Shown here in pieces: positions 1-6,211 of a stretch of 8,490 nucleotides of DNA. Source of the DNA: Candidatus Zambryskiibacteriota bacterium (GTDB taxonomy: Bacteria; Patescibacteriota; Minisyncoccia; Phycocordibacterales; DATDWN01); assembly GCA_016202965.1 (NCBI GenBank), contig JACQNQ010000033.1, positions 1 to 8,490 of the forward strand. Direction: 5' to 3'. Position 1 is the first letter of the stretch. Every line of letters begins with the position of its first letter. A program made the translations under genes and the position numbers. The notes under the pieces are model-generated. The model had not been told where the DNA came from and searched no databases. It saw nothing but the letters and a program-made list of their open reading frames with translations.

Positions 1-87
1 CCGCGGCCTCTAACGGGATTATATGGTAACAGTATAAAACATATGCTCTTGCGGAGCAACACCAAGCGCAGTAAAATGAATGGATGA
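1..87 (+). CDS. C-terminal end of an unidentified upstream gene (partial)
   Basis: The first reading frame is open from the window edge to a TGA at 85-87, giving 28 residues that end in a basic tail (RSNTKRSKMNG). The stop overlaps the ATG of the next gene in an ATGA arrangement, which is typical of translationally coupled genes in one operon. The other two forward frames are closed by stops within the first 30 bases. I do not recognise the protein. The piece is short enough to be open by chance, so the ATGA overlap is the main support. Confidence 0.4.
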   Translation, partial: PRPLTGLYGNSIKHMLLRSNTKRSKMNG

Positions 88-797
88 CTAATGAAAATAA
101 TGTTTTCCAAAAAAGCCACTTTAAAACTCTGACAAAGCGGGAACTCCATGATACGGCCGTGGAAAGAATTCATTTAATAGCCAAAGAATTTACAGCTGGT
201 TTTGATTTTCTGAAAGATTACCCAAAATCTGTGACTATTTTTGGTAGTTCACATATTACAGAAAATAATCCTTACTATTGGAAAGCCCGTTCATTGGGAG
301 GACTTATTATTAAAGATTTAAAGTACTCCGTCATTACCGGAGGAGGTCCGGGCATTATGGAAGCGGTCAATCGCGGCGCTTTTGAAGCGGGCGGAAATTC
401 GCTGGGATTGACCATAGAATTGTCTCACGAGCAGATTCGCAATAAATATCTGACTAAAAATCTGGACTTTTATTATTTTTTCAGCAGAAAAGTATGTATG
501 GCTTTTTCGGCGGAAGCTTTCGTCTTTTTCCCCGGCGGACTTGGAACCTTGAATGAATTCTTTGAAATCATCACCCTTGTCCAAACAGGCAAGATAGAGA
601 GATTGCCTATTATTTTAGTCGGCAGCGAGTTCTGGAACAAAGTGGATAATTTTATGAAAAAAGAATTGTTGGTCAGAGAGTTGATAGAGTCGGAGGATGT
701 TAATATTTATACTATTACGGATGACGAAAATGAGATTTTAGAAATTATACGCAATGCTCCTGTTACAAATGGCGTGAAGCTGACACATACAAATTAA
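84..797 (+). CDS. LOG-family nucleotide 5'-monophosphate phosphoribohydrolase (TIGR00730-type Rossmann fold)
   Basis: The 237-residue cytosolic protein carries the LOG family signatures: a Rossmann-type strand TIFGSS (51-56), the GGGPGIMEA motif (86-94), an SRK segment (134-136), and the catalytic PGGLGTLNE motif (150-158) with Glu158. Family members hydrolyse the N-glycosidic bond of nucleoside 5'-monophosphates, including cytokinin ribotides in plants and some bacteria; older annotations call them lysine decarboxylases. In a CPR-type bacterium a role in nucleotide salvage or housekeeping is an inference. The ATG at 84 is chosen because it overlaps the preceding stop and gives a normal-length N-terminal extension; no Shine-Dalgarno is visible. 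The gene ends 2 nt from the convergent DedA gene. Confidence 0.88.
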   Translation: MTNENNVFQKSHFKTLTKRELHDTAVERIHLIAKEFTAGFDFLKDYPKSVTIFGSSHITENNPYYWKARSLGGLIIKDLKYSVITGGGPGIMEAVNRGAFEAGGNSLGLTIELSHEQIRNKYLTKNLDFYYFFSRKVCMAFSAEAFVFFPGGLGTLNEFFEIITLVQTGKIERLPIILVGSEFWNKVDNFMKKELLVRELIESEDVNIYTITDDENEILEIIRNAPVTNGVKLTHTN

Positions 798-799
798 CT

Positions 800-1399
800 T
801 TAAGAAGTTTTCCTTTTTGAACGAATATATTCAATAATGCCCGGCAAAAGAGAAACGAAAATGATAGCCAGAATAATCGGGGTCAGATATAAATGTGTTT
901 CGGGAAATTGACTGCCAAGGAAAAATCCTAAAGAAGTTATTCCGCATGTCCATAACAAAGCGCCGATAGTGCTGAAAATAAGAAATCTATTGCGAGGCAC
1001 TTCTCCCGCGCCGGCCAAAATCGGAGCAAATGACCTGACAACAGGAATAAATCTGGAAAAAAGAATGGTTTTGTTTCCGTATTTTTTATAAAAATCTTCC
1101 GTATAGTCAAGATGCCTTTTCTTAAACCAATATCGGTCATTGCTTCGCAAGATAAAATTGCGAAGTTTTTTGCCCATAACATAACTGAAAATATATCCGA
1201 AAAAACTGGCCGTAAGAAGCGTGAGGATAAGAAGCATAATATTAAAATGTCCCGCAGAAGCCAGAAAACCGGTTGTAAAAAGCAAGCTGTCTCCCGGAAA
1301 GAAAAAAGTCAGCGGAAAGGATTCCAAAAAAATAATCAGAAATAAAATTCCATATCCCCAATATCCGGCTGTCTGTATTATATGTATCAAATAATCCAT
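800..1399 (-). CDS. DedA-family inner membrane protein (SNARE-associated / VTT domain)
   Basis: This 199-residue polytopic membrane protein shows the DedA pattern: an N-terminal hydrophobic segment with an acidic residue (Glu26), FPGDSLL (34-40), and RFIPVVRSFAPILAGAG (116-132), the hallmark Arg/Pro/Gly segment, followed by further membrane segments near 141-162 and 170-190 and a basic cytoplasmic tail (RSKRKTS). Family members act in membrane homeostasis; some are flippases for undecaprenyl phosphate or phosphatidylethanolamine, and which lipid is handled here cannot be read from sequence. The length is normal for the family. No Shine-Dalgarno precedes the ATG. An extended -10 element ends 7 nt before it, suggesting a leaderless mRNA. 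It is convergent with the LOG gene and divergent from the small membrane protein at 1522. Confidence 0.9.
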   Translation of the reverse strand: MDYLIHIIQTAGYWGYGILFLIIFLESFPLTFFFPGDSLLFTTGFLASAGHFNIMLLILTLLTASFFGYIFSYVMGKKLRNFILRSNDRYWFKKRHLDYTEDFYKKYGNKTILFSRFIPVVRSFAPILAGAGEVPRNRFLIFSTIGALLWTCGITSLGFFLGSQFPETHLYLTPIILAIIFVSLLPGIIEYIRSKRKTS

Positions 1400-1406
1400 G
1401 AGAGGT

Positions 1407-1419
1407 ATTGTAGCACAAA
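1407..1419 (-). promoter_or_regulatory. Extended -10 promoter of the DedA gene, leaderless type
   Basis: On the minus strand the segment reads TTTGTGCTACAAT, an extended -10 (TGC followed by TACAAT). Seven bases separate it from the ATG, so initiation at the usual distance would fall on or next to the start codon. No convincing -35 was found at 16-18 nt. Nearly the same 13-mer precedes macA at 2447. Confidence 0.6.
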
Positions 1420-1446
1420 TTTCTAATTTCTAATTTTCAATTTTTA
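1419..1446. repeat. Four degenerate 7-bp tandem units between divergent genes
   Basis: Four consecutive heptamers read ATTTCTA, ATTTCTA, ATTTTCA and ATTTTTA. The block is A+T-rich and lies directly upstream of the DedA promoter. It may be simple low-complexity spacer or an upstream A/T element for RNA polymerase; nothing shows a specific function. Confidence 0.55.
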
Positions 1447-1472
1447 AACGAAAAAACCTGAAGTACCAGTGC

Positions 1473-1501
1473 TTGACAGATAATATATAGTATGATACGC
1501 T
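1473..1501 (+). promoter_or_regulatory. Probable promoter of the small membrane protein gene
   Basis: A perfect TTGACA lies at 1473-1478. The best-spaced -10 is TACGCT at 1496-1501 (17-nt spacer), preceded by TGA to make an extended -10. TATGAT at 1491-1496 has the better hexamer but a spacer of only 12 nt. Either gives a very short leader holding the AGGAGG at 1508. Confidence 0.5.
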
Positions 1502-1507
1502 TTAACT

Positions 1508-1513
1508 AGGAGG
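1508..1513 (+). promoter_or_regulatory. Consensus Shine-Dalgarno AGGAGG, points to an ATA start at 1522
   Basis: This is a full AGGAGG, the only strong Shine-Dalgarno seen ahead of any gene in the window. Eight bases separate it from an ATA codon at 1522 in frame with the downstream open reading frame. The first standard start in that frame, TTG at 1537, lies 23 nt away, beyond normal spacing. Confidence 0.75.
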
Positions 1514-1521
1514 CTACGCTA

Positions 1522-1968
1522 ATAAAAAAGTTCAATTTGCTCGTGGTCGGATTGTGGTTCTTTATTTTCGCCATGTCACTCTTTTCCACTTTTGGAGGAG
1601 GAGGCGAACATGCATCGTGGATGGAGAGAAGACATCTTGAAACCATCCTCACTATAAACAGGGGTTTTTGGCGCTACATGCCATTTGAACTTCACGCAAA
1701 AGAAGCGGACCAGCTCGCTCTGGACGATTCGGAGATGACTCAAATGTTTCTCCGGGAAAGTTTCGTCTATCTTGCCGTTCTCGTAGTCGTGCTGAATATT
1801 GCGTTCTACGCCGGCCGCGGAGACATCGAGAGATGGAGTAAGTGTCCTATCGTAGCCATCTCCAAAAAATGGCGTTCAATTAAATTCAAAGCGCGTCAAA
1901 AGAGAAATGGTATTACGCTCCGGAATCCGGGACACAACAAAATTATCTCGGGACTCGAACTTCACTGA
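1522..1968 (+). CDS. Small two-helix membrane protein of unknown function, apparent ATA start
   Basis: I do not recognise this protein. Read from ATA at 1522 it has 148 residues and begins MKKFNLLVVG, a natural basic-then-hydrophobic membrane N-terminus. From TTG at 1537 it would have 143 residues and lose both lysines. A first membrane helix spans about 6-24, a hydrophilic loop with a GGGG run and many charges spans 25-80, a second helix spans 81-98, and a strongly basic tail follows (106-148). The positive-inside rule puts both ends in the cytoplasm and the loop outside. No catalytic motif is evident. Codon use (CTC, GTC, CGC) and G+C look higher than in the neighbours, and the gene alone has a strong Shine-Dalgarno plus its own terminator. 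That is consistent with an independently acquired unit, which is inference. Confidence 0.65.
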   Translation: MKKFNLLVVGLWFFIFAMSLFSTFGGGGEHASWMERRHLETILTINRGFWRYMPFELHAKEADQLALDDSEMTQMFLRESFVYLAVLVVVLNIAFYAGRGDIERWSKCPIVAISKKWRSIKFKARQKRNGITLRNPGHNKIISGLELH

Positions 1969-2036
1969 GAACCGGACACTTGGCGCAAAGCCCCGCGATG
2001 TTCTGCGGGGCTTTTTTTATGCAAAAAATTATCTCG
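1939..2036 (+). repeat. Pair of 12-bp direct repeats flanking the terminator
   Basis: AAAATTATCTCG occurs at 1939-1950, inside the 3' end of the small membrane gene, and again at 2025-2036, just beyond the terminator. The copies are 86 bp apart. They could be a trace of duplication or of an insertion, or chance; no element is recognisable between them apart from the gene end and terminator. Confidence 0.4.
1987..2018 (+). terminator. Strong rho-independent terminator
   Basis: AAAGCCCCGC (1987-1996) pairs perfectly with GCGGGGCTTT (2005-2014) around an 8-nt loop, and a T run continues to 2018. It lies 18 nt after the stop of the small membrane gene and closes that one-gene unit. Confidence 0.92.
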
Positions 2037-2049
2037 TCTATTCCTTAAT

Positions 2050-2093
2050 AACATACACCAAACTTACGCACGTGCGTAAGTTTGGTGTATGTT
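2050..2093. repeat. 44-bp perfect palindrome without a loop
   Basis: The 22 bases at 2050-2071 are exactly complementary, in reverse, to those at 2072-2093, with the centre at CAC|GTG. There is no spacer and no T run on either side. As RNA it would form a long hairpin, as DNA a cruciform or a large dyad binding site. It lies between the terminator at 1987 and the RNA unit at 2234. A second, nearly perfect loopless palindrome is at 7001-7038. Confidence 0.9.
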
Positions 2094-2233
2094 GAAATTA
2101 TGTTAGAGAACTAGACATAAAAGACTTTTATTTACTTAAAATGTTATTTGTGTCTTATTTTTTTATCCACAAAATTTTGGCGTTTAGCAACAGTTTGTGC
2201 ACACCATATGCACGGAATTATCCGGAAATGCTT
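2094..2233. other. A+T-rich intergenic stretch, no convincing gene
   Basis: No gene with start-site support was found. A weak hairpin pairs AGACATAAA (2113-2121) with TTTGTGTCT (2147-2155, one G-U) and is followed by a T-rich run to 2164; this could be a weak plus-strand terminator. A perfect DnaA-box consensus TTATCCACA sits at 2163-2171 but stands alone. A short inverted repeat GTGCA/TGCAC lies near 2198-2213. Confidence 0.5.
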
Positions 2234-2263
2234 TTGACAAAAAGAAAACAAGTCGCCTAAAAT
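2234..2263 (+). promoter_or_regulatory. Sigma70-type promoter of the structured RNA
   Basis: A perfect TTGACA (2234-2239) is followed after 18 nt by TAAAAT (2258-2263). Transcription would start near 2269-2271, exactly where the 5' strand of the closing stem of the predicted RNA begins (GTTACCTC from 2271). This coincidence supports both calls. Confidence 0.7.
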
Positions 2264-2269
2264 TATATT

Positions 2270-2449
2270 AGTTACCTCCGCTAGAGAAATCCCCTTTAAA
2301 AAAATTTGCTTAATCGTCTTGCCTATGCCAAGTTATGAGCTTGCCATCAAAGACCGAAATTATTGCACCAGAGGGATTATACTTTAGACAAAGAGGTAAC
2401 CCTAAAAAAACAAAACCTTTCGTGGTTTACCACGGAGGTTTTGTTTTTT
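2270..2449 (+). ncRNA. Candidate structured RNA of ~180 nt: regulatory RNA (6S-like) or macAB leader switch
   Basis: The transcript between the 2234 promoter and the terminator shows nested long-range pairing in correct order. GTTACCTC (2271-2278) pairs with GAGGTAAC (2393-2400), CTAGAG (2281-2286) with CTTTAG (2382-2387, one G-U), and AATCCC (2288-2293) with GGGATT (2373-2378). Inside lie an open region, then TCG-TCTT (2314-2320) against AAGA-C-CGA (2350-2357), and an apical hairpin ATGCCAAG/CTTGCCAT (2325-2347, one C-C mismatch, loop TTATGAG). The result is a rod with a central bubble. Size and shape resemble 6S RNA, but I see no diagnostic conserved sequence, and no known riboswitch consensus was recognised. 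Its position directly ahead of macA with a terminator between also fits a transcription-attenuating leader. No reading frame of note is inside. Confidence 0.6.
2404..2449 (+). terminator. Intrinsic terminator between the RNA element and macA
   Basis: An A-rich left arm ending in ACAAAACCT then CGTGG pairs with CCACG then AGGTTTTGT, around a TTTA loop (2426-2429), with a 2x1 internal mismatch (TT opposite G). Outer A/T pairs extend the stem, and a T run ends at 2449. Because both arms carry A or T runs it could also work on the minus strand. The -10 element for macA starts immediately after it. Confidence 0.85.
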
Positions 2450-2459
2450 GTGCTAGAAT
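2447..2459 (+). promoter_or_regulatory. Extended -10 promoter of macA, leaderless type
   Basis: TTTGTGCTAGAAT contains TGC plus TAGAAT (2454-2459), ending 6 nt before the macA ATG at 2466, so a transcript would begin at about the start codon. The -35 position falls inside the terminator stem and is not consensus. The element matches 12 of 13 bases with the one ahead of the DedA gene. It would let the exporter be expressed even when upstream transcripts terminate. Confidence 0.6.
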
Positions 2460-2465
2460 GGTTTT

Positions 2466-4265
2466 ATGAAAAAAATTCTGTCACACCCTTTATTTGAAAA
2501 AATAAAAAAGCTGGCATTAGGACACAAAATAGTAAGCGGGCTTATTATCATGGTTATTATCGGCGCTAGCTACTACGGATATAAAAAGTTTACTTCTACT
2601 TCCGGAGAAACCAGATATGTTGAAACTGCGGTAACAAAAGGAACATTGGTTACATATATAAGCGGTAGCGGACAGGTTTCCGCGACAAATCAAATAGATG
2701 TTAAGGCAAAAGTTTCCGGAGATATTACCTGGGTGGGAGTGAAAGCGGGACAGAACGTATATGCCGGCCAAACTCTAGCCGCTATTGATGACAGGGACGC
2801 CAAATCTCTAGTAGCTGAAGCGGAAGCTTCCCTAGAGCAAGCCAAACTGCAATTCCAAAAAGACCAAGTGGCGGCGCCTATTGATTATCAAAAATTAATT
2901 GACGCTATTGCTAACGCTAAAGACGATTTGGCTACAGAATACAATGACACATTTAACGCCATATCAAAGGCCTACTTGGACTTGCCGGCAGTGGTGACGG
3001 GAAGTGAAAATATTCTTTACGGATATGATTTGAGTTCAAACCACAGTCAGACAAATGTAAATATTCTTAAAGACCTGATTAATAACAGCAATGTTTCAAA
3101 TAATGCTGATATTTTAAAAATAAAAATCTTCGCGGACAGCGCTGAAAACGATTATAAAATGGCCCGGGAAAAATACGATGCTACTCTTTTGAGATACAAA
3201 CAAATAAACAGAACTTCGGATCCTATTATACTTGAAAATCTCCTGGCAAAGTCGATTGACACAGCAACCGCTATCGCTTTAGCCGTTCAAAGCGAGCTAA
3301 ATTTTCTGAGTACTGTCTTTGATATAACGGATGTCTACAAAATTAATATTCCAACCGGAGTTATCTCCATACAAACAAATGCCAGAAGCTATCTTTCCAC
3401 AGCAAATGAGAATCTTAGTTCGCTTTTATCCCGGAAAAAATCGATTGAGGAAATTAAACAAACGATAAAAACGAACGAACAAAATCTTGTATTGTTAAAA
3501 GTTGGAAACTCAAGCGGTGATAACCCCATTAGTCTGCAAATATCAAAAAATAATTTGACTAAACAAGAAAGAGCCCTATCAGATTTAAAAACGGATTTAA
3601 ACAATCATACTATTGTCGCGACTTTTGCCGGCACTTTGGCTTCTGTTCAAGCCAAAGCCGGAGAGAGTGCCGGAATAATCGCCACCATTATTACCAAACA
3701 GCAAGTGGCGGAACTGTCGATGAACGAGGTGGATGCCGCAAAAATAAATCTTGGACAAAAAACCACACTGACTTTTGACGCTATAGCTGACTTGACTCTG
3801 GCAGGAACAGTGGCCGAAATAGACCCAGTCGGGACAGTTTCGCAAGGAGTGGTTACATACAAAGTAAAAATTAGTTTTGATACGCAAGACTCCAAAATAA
3901 AATCCGGAATGAGCGTCAGTGCAAATATTATTACTGGCATAAAACAAGATGTGCTTATAGTTCCAAATAGCGCCGTCAAAACTTCCGGAGGACTCTCATA
4001 TGTGGAAATTTTTGACAGTCCGCTTTCCAGTGTAACATCTGCTAGCGGAGCGGTTTCAAGTAGCCCACCGCAAAGAAGAGAAGTGGTAATCGGCTTATCA
4101 AACGACACTTCCACTGAAATAATTTCGGGATTGAACGAAGGGGACCTGGTTGTCAGCCGAACAGTCTCTCCAACAACGGCCACTACTCAGACCGCGCCAA
4201 GTATTTTTGGCGGACTGGGTGGAAACAGAAGCGGAGGAGGCAACATGCGCAGATTAGGACAATAA
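2466..4265 (+). CDS. macA: MacA-like periplasmic adaptor / membrane fusion protein (HlyD/RND-MFP family)
   Basis: This 599-residue adaptor has a basic N-terminus and one membrane helix (about 22-40). A first beta-barrel/lipoyl strand set follows (ISGSGQVSATNQIDVKAKVSG, about 65-85, and GVKAGQNVYAGQTLAAID, 91-108). Next is a long helical hairpin (about 111-375), then the second lipoyl half (TFAGTLASVQAKAGESAG) and C-terminal barrel domains with the FDAI and IVPNSAV segments. The tail is Gly-rich (IFGGLGGNRSGGGN). Adaptors of this type couple a MacB ABC transporter to a substrate path. The family is usually 370-450 residues, so the helical section is expanded here. No Shine-Dalgarno; the ATG lies 6 nt after a -10 element. 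It heads a four-gene operon. Substrate unknown; the symbol is by family only. Confidence 0.88.
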   Translation: MKKILSHPLFEKIKKLALGHKIVSGLIIMVIIGASYYGYKKFTSTSGETRYVETAVTKGTLVTYISGSGQVSATNQIDVKAKVSGDITWVGVKAGQNVYAGQTLAAIDDRDAKSLVAEAEASLEQAKLQFQKDQVAAPIDYQKLIDAIANAKDDLATEYNDTFNAISKAYLDLPAVVTGSENILYGYDLSSNHSQTNVNILKDLINNSNVSNNADILKIKIFADSAENDYKMAREKYDATLLRYKQINRTSDPIILENLLAKSIDTATAIALAVQSELNFLSTVFDITDVYKINIPTGVISIQTNARSYLSTANENLSSLLSRKKSIEEIKQTIKTNEQNLVLLKVGNSSGDNPISLQISKNNLTKQERALSDLKTDLNNHTIVATFAGTLASVQAKAGESAGIIATIITKQQVAELSMNEVDAAKINLGQKTTLTFDAIADLTLAGTVAEIDPVGTVSQGVVTYKVKISFDTQDSKIKSGMSVSANIITGIKQDVLIVPNSAVKTSGGLSYVEIFDSPLSSVTSASGAVSSSPPQRREVVIGLSNDTSTEIISGLNEGDLVVSRTVSPTTATTQTAPSIFGGLGGNRSGGGNMRRLGQ

Positions 4266-4270
4266 AAACA

Positions 4271-4972
4271 GTGATTGAAGTTAAAAATATTACAAAAACA
4301 TACAAAACCGGCGATATTGACTTTCAGGCTCTTTCCGATGTCAGTTTTACTATCCAAGACGGAGAATTTGTAGCCATTATGGGACCATCCGGTTCCGGCA
4401 AATCCACTATGATGCACATCCTCGGATGTTTGGATACACCAACACTAGGGACATATTATTTGGACGGAAAAGATGTCTCTGTGCTGACAGATGATGAACT
4501 GGCCGATATTCGCAAAGATAAAATCGGCTTTGTTTTTCAGTCATTTAACCTGCTACCGCGCACAACTGTCATCCGTAATGTTTCACTGCCTTTGGTTTAT
4601 GCCGGTCTAAAAAAGGAAGAAAGGACGGAGAGAGCCGTAGCATCTCTTATAGCCGCCGGAATGGACGAGGGTCATTTTCATCACAAAGGGAGCCAACTTT
4701 CCGGCGGACAGATTCAAAGAGTGGCAATAGCCAGGGCTCTAGTGAACAATCCCTCACTCATACTGGCTGACGAACCGACTGGAAATCTTGATACCAAAAC
4801 CGGAGAGATTGTGCTCGGCACATTTCAAAAATTAAACAAAGAAGAAAATCGGACAATTATTCTTATCACTCATGAACATGATGTGGCTATGCATGCCGAA
4901 CGGATTATACACATTAAAGACGGAAAAATTATTTCTGACAGGAAAAACGACCAAAGAAAAATAATTTCTTAA
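4271..4972 (+). CDS. MacB/LolD-type ABC transporter ATP-binding protein
   Basis: The 233-residue nucleotide-binding subunit has every ABC motif: Walker A GPSGSGKST (38-46), Q-loop Gln90 in FVFQSFNLLP, signature LSGGQ (143-147), Walker B LILADE (163-168), D-loop NLDT (172-175) and H-loop His201. The pattern FVFQSFNLLPRTTV and the overall length place it in the MacB/LolD/FtsE group, which drives mechanotransmission rather than classical substrate translocation. The start is GTG at 4271, 5 nt after the macA stop; it gives the expected N-terminus MIEVKNITKTY and no ATG fits better. No clear Shine-Dalgarno is present, so translation is probably coupled. The ATPase and permease are separate genes here, unlike the fused MacB of E. 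coli. Confidence 0.95.
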   Translation: MIEVKNITKTYKTGDIDFQALSDVSFTIQDGEFVAIMGPSGSGKSTMMHILGCLDTPTLGTYYLDGKDVSVLTDDELADIRKDKIGFVFQSFNLLPRTTVIRNVSLPLVYAGLKKEERTERAVASLIAAGMDEGHFHHKGSQLSGGQIQRVAIARALVNNPSLILADEPTGNLDTKTGEIVLGTFQKLNKEENRTIILITHEHDVAMHAERIIHIKDGKIISDRKNDQRKIIS

Positions 4973-4975
4973 ATT

Positions 4976-6187
4976 ATGAAAATCACGGATATATTAGAAG
5001 AAACATATTCGGCCTTGAGCGCCAACAAAATCCGTTCCGGGCTGACTATGCTTGGTATTATTATCGGCATCAGCTCGGTTATCGCCATGACCTCCATAGG
5101 CACCGGCGCCAAAAATTCCATCCAATCATCAATCGAAGGCCTTGGCTCAAATCTTTTGACTATCTTTCCCGGAGTTGTCCAACCCGGCAGAGGAATAGTT
5201 TCTTCCGGTCGCGGTTCAAGTCAAAGTTTAAAAAATACCGACTTGGATGTTTTGAAACAATTAAACGGCATAGCCGGGATTTCTCCGGAAAATTCCCGCC
5301 GATTCCAAGTGGTCGCAAAAAATGGAAATAATACAAATACCACAATCACCGGCGCAACATCGGCTTACGAAACGGTGCATAACATTACAATTTCCGAAGG
5401 TTCATTTATCACAGAAGCAAACGACAGAAGTATCGGCAGACAAGCGGTTCTGGGAGCGACGGTGGCAACAGACCTTTTTGGAAGCGACGACCCTCTTGGC
5501 TCTGTCATACGCATAAATCAAGTTAACTTCAATATAATCGGTGTTTTGAAAAGCAAAGGCGGAGTTGGATTTTCCGGACCGGACGATATGATTTTTGTTC
5601 CACTCTCCACCATGCAGAAAATTCTCTCCGGAGCGGATTATTTTTCCACTATCGCCATCTCTGTGGCAAACGGTGATTTAATGCCGGAGGTTCAAGCCGC
5701 CATTACCGATGCTTTGACGCAAAAACATCGCGTGCAAGAAGCGGATTTCTCTGTCATATCTCAAAAAGATATTCTGGGAACTTTGACCACTGTCATTGAC
5801 ACATTCACCACATTTCTGGCATCCATAGCAAGCATCTCCCTTATTGTCGGAGGAATAGGAATTATGAATATGATGCTAACCACAGTGACGGAAAGAACAA
5901 AAGAAATCGGCCTGCGTAAAGCCATAGGAGCCAAAAAATGGGACATCAGTATGCAGTTTCTTGTTGAAGCTATTGCTCTGACATTTATAGGAGGAGTTAT
6001 AGGTGTGGCTTTGGGTACCGGCATATCGGTGTTTGTAACTTACTTAGGAATTGTGCAGACAAGTGTTTCGTTTTCTTCTGTTCTCTTGGCATTTGGGGTT
6101 TCGGCAGGTATTGGAATAATTTTTGGCTACTATCCAGCGCAGAGAGCGGCAAAACTAAATCCGATAGAATCCTTGAGATACGAGTAA
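4976..6187 (+). CDS. MacB-type ABC transporter permease (MacB_PCD + FtsX domains)
   Basis: The 403-residue permease has the four-helix MacB layout. TM1 is at about 21-41 (SGLTMLGIIIGISSVIAM), followed by a large extracytoplasmic MacB_PCD domain (about 45-270). An FtsX-type C-terminal half carries helices near 277-300, 326-356 and 366-386, with the conserved cytoplasmic coupling segment TERTKEIGLRKAIGAKK (305-321) between TM2 and TM3. It ends with PAQRAAKLNPIESLRYE, the usual terminal motif of the family. It starts 3 nt after the ATPase stop with no Shine-Dalgarno. With the ATPase as a homodimer and MacA as adaptor it forms a tripartite-type pump. No TolC-like outer membrane partner is encoded in the window. 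Confidence 0.95.
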   Translation: MKITDILEETYSALSANKIRSGLTMLGIIIGISSVIAMTSIGTGAKNSIQSSIEGLGSNLLTIFPGVVQPGRGIVSSGRGSSQSLKNTDLDVLKQLNGIAGISPENSRRFQVVAKNGNNTNTTITGATSAYETVHNITISEGSFITEANDRSIGRQAVLGATVATDLFGSDDPLGSVIRINQVNFNIIGVLKSKGGVGFSGPDDMIFVPLSTMQKILSGADYFSTIAISVANGDLMPEVQAAITDALTQKHRVQEADFSVISQKDILGTLTTVIDTFTTFLASIASISLIVGGIGIMNMMLTTVTERTKEIGLRKAIGAKKWDISMQFLVEAIALTFIGGVIGVALGTGISVFVTYLGIVQTSVSFSSVLLAFGVSAGIGIIFGYYPAQRAAKLNPIESLRYE

Positions 6188-6211
6188 ATTAAAAAAATAA
6201 TTAAAAAATAT

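Noticed and set aside
1112..1345. Plus-strand 77-codon frame, very Lys-rich, within the DedA region
   Set aside because: The composition is the complement of a hydrophobic membrane-protein gene; DedA motifs on the minus strand explain the region.
2163..2171. Perfect DnaA-box consensus TTATCCACA in an A+T-rich region, as a sign of a replication origin
   Set aside because: It is a single copy with no second box nearby and no dnaA, dnaN or parAB genes in the window; one 9-mer match is expected by chance in A+T-rich DNA at appreciable frequency.
2141..2260. A 39-residue open frame starting MLFVSYFFIH in the intergenic region
   Set aside because: It has no Shine-Dalgarno or nearby -10, runs through the promoter of the structured RNA, and shows no recognisable motif.
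2270..2403. Signal recognition particle RNA, tmRNA, RNase P RNA or a well-known riboswitch (TPP, SAM, cobalamin, ykkC)
   Set aside because: The conserved sequences I would expect, such as the SRP GGAAG-type apical motif, the tmRNA tRNA-like ends or the TPP CTGAGA/ACCTGA boxes, are not seen. Size excludes RNase P and tmRNA.
3647..4183. Long minus-strand open frame of 178 codons opposite macA
   Set aside because: It lies wholly antisense to a well-supported adaptor domain, shows no family motif and has no start signals; it reflects the codon bias of the sense gene.
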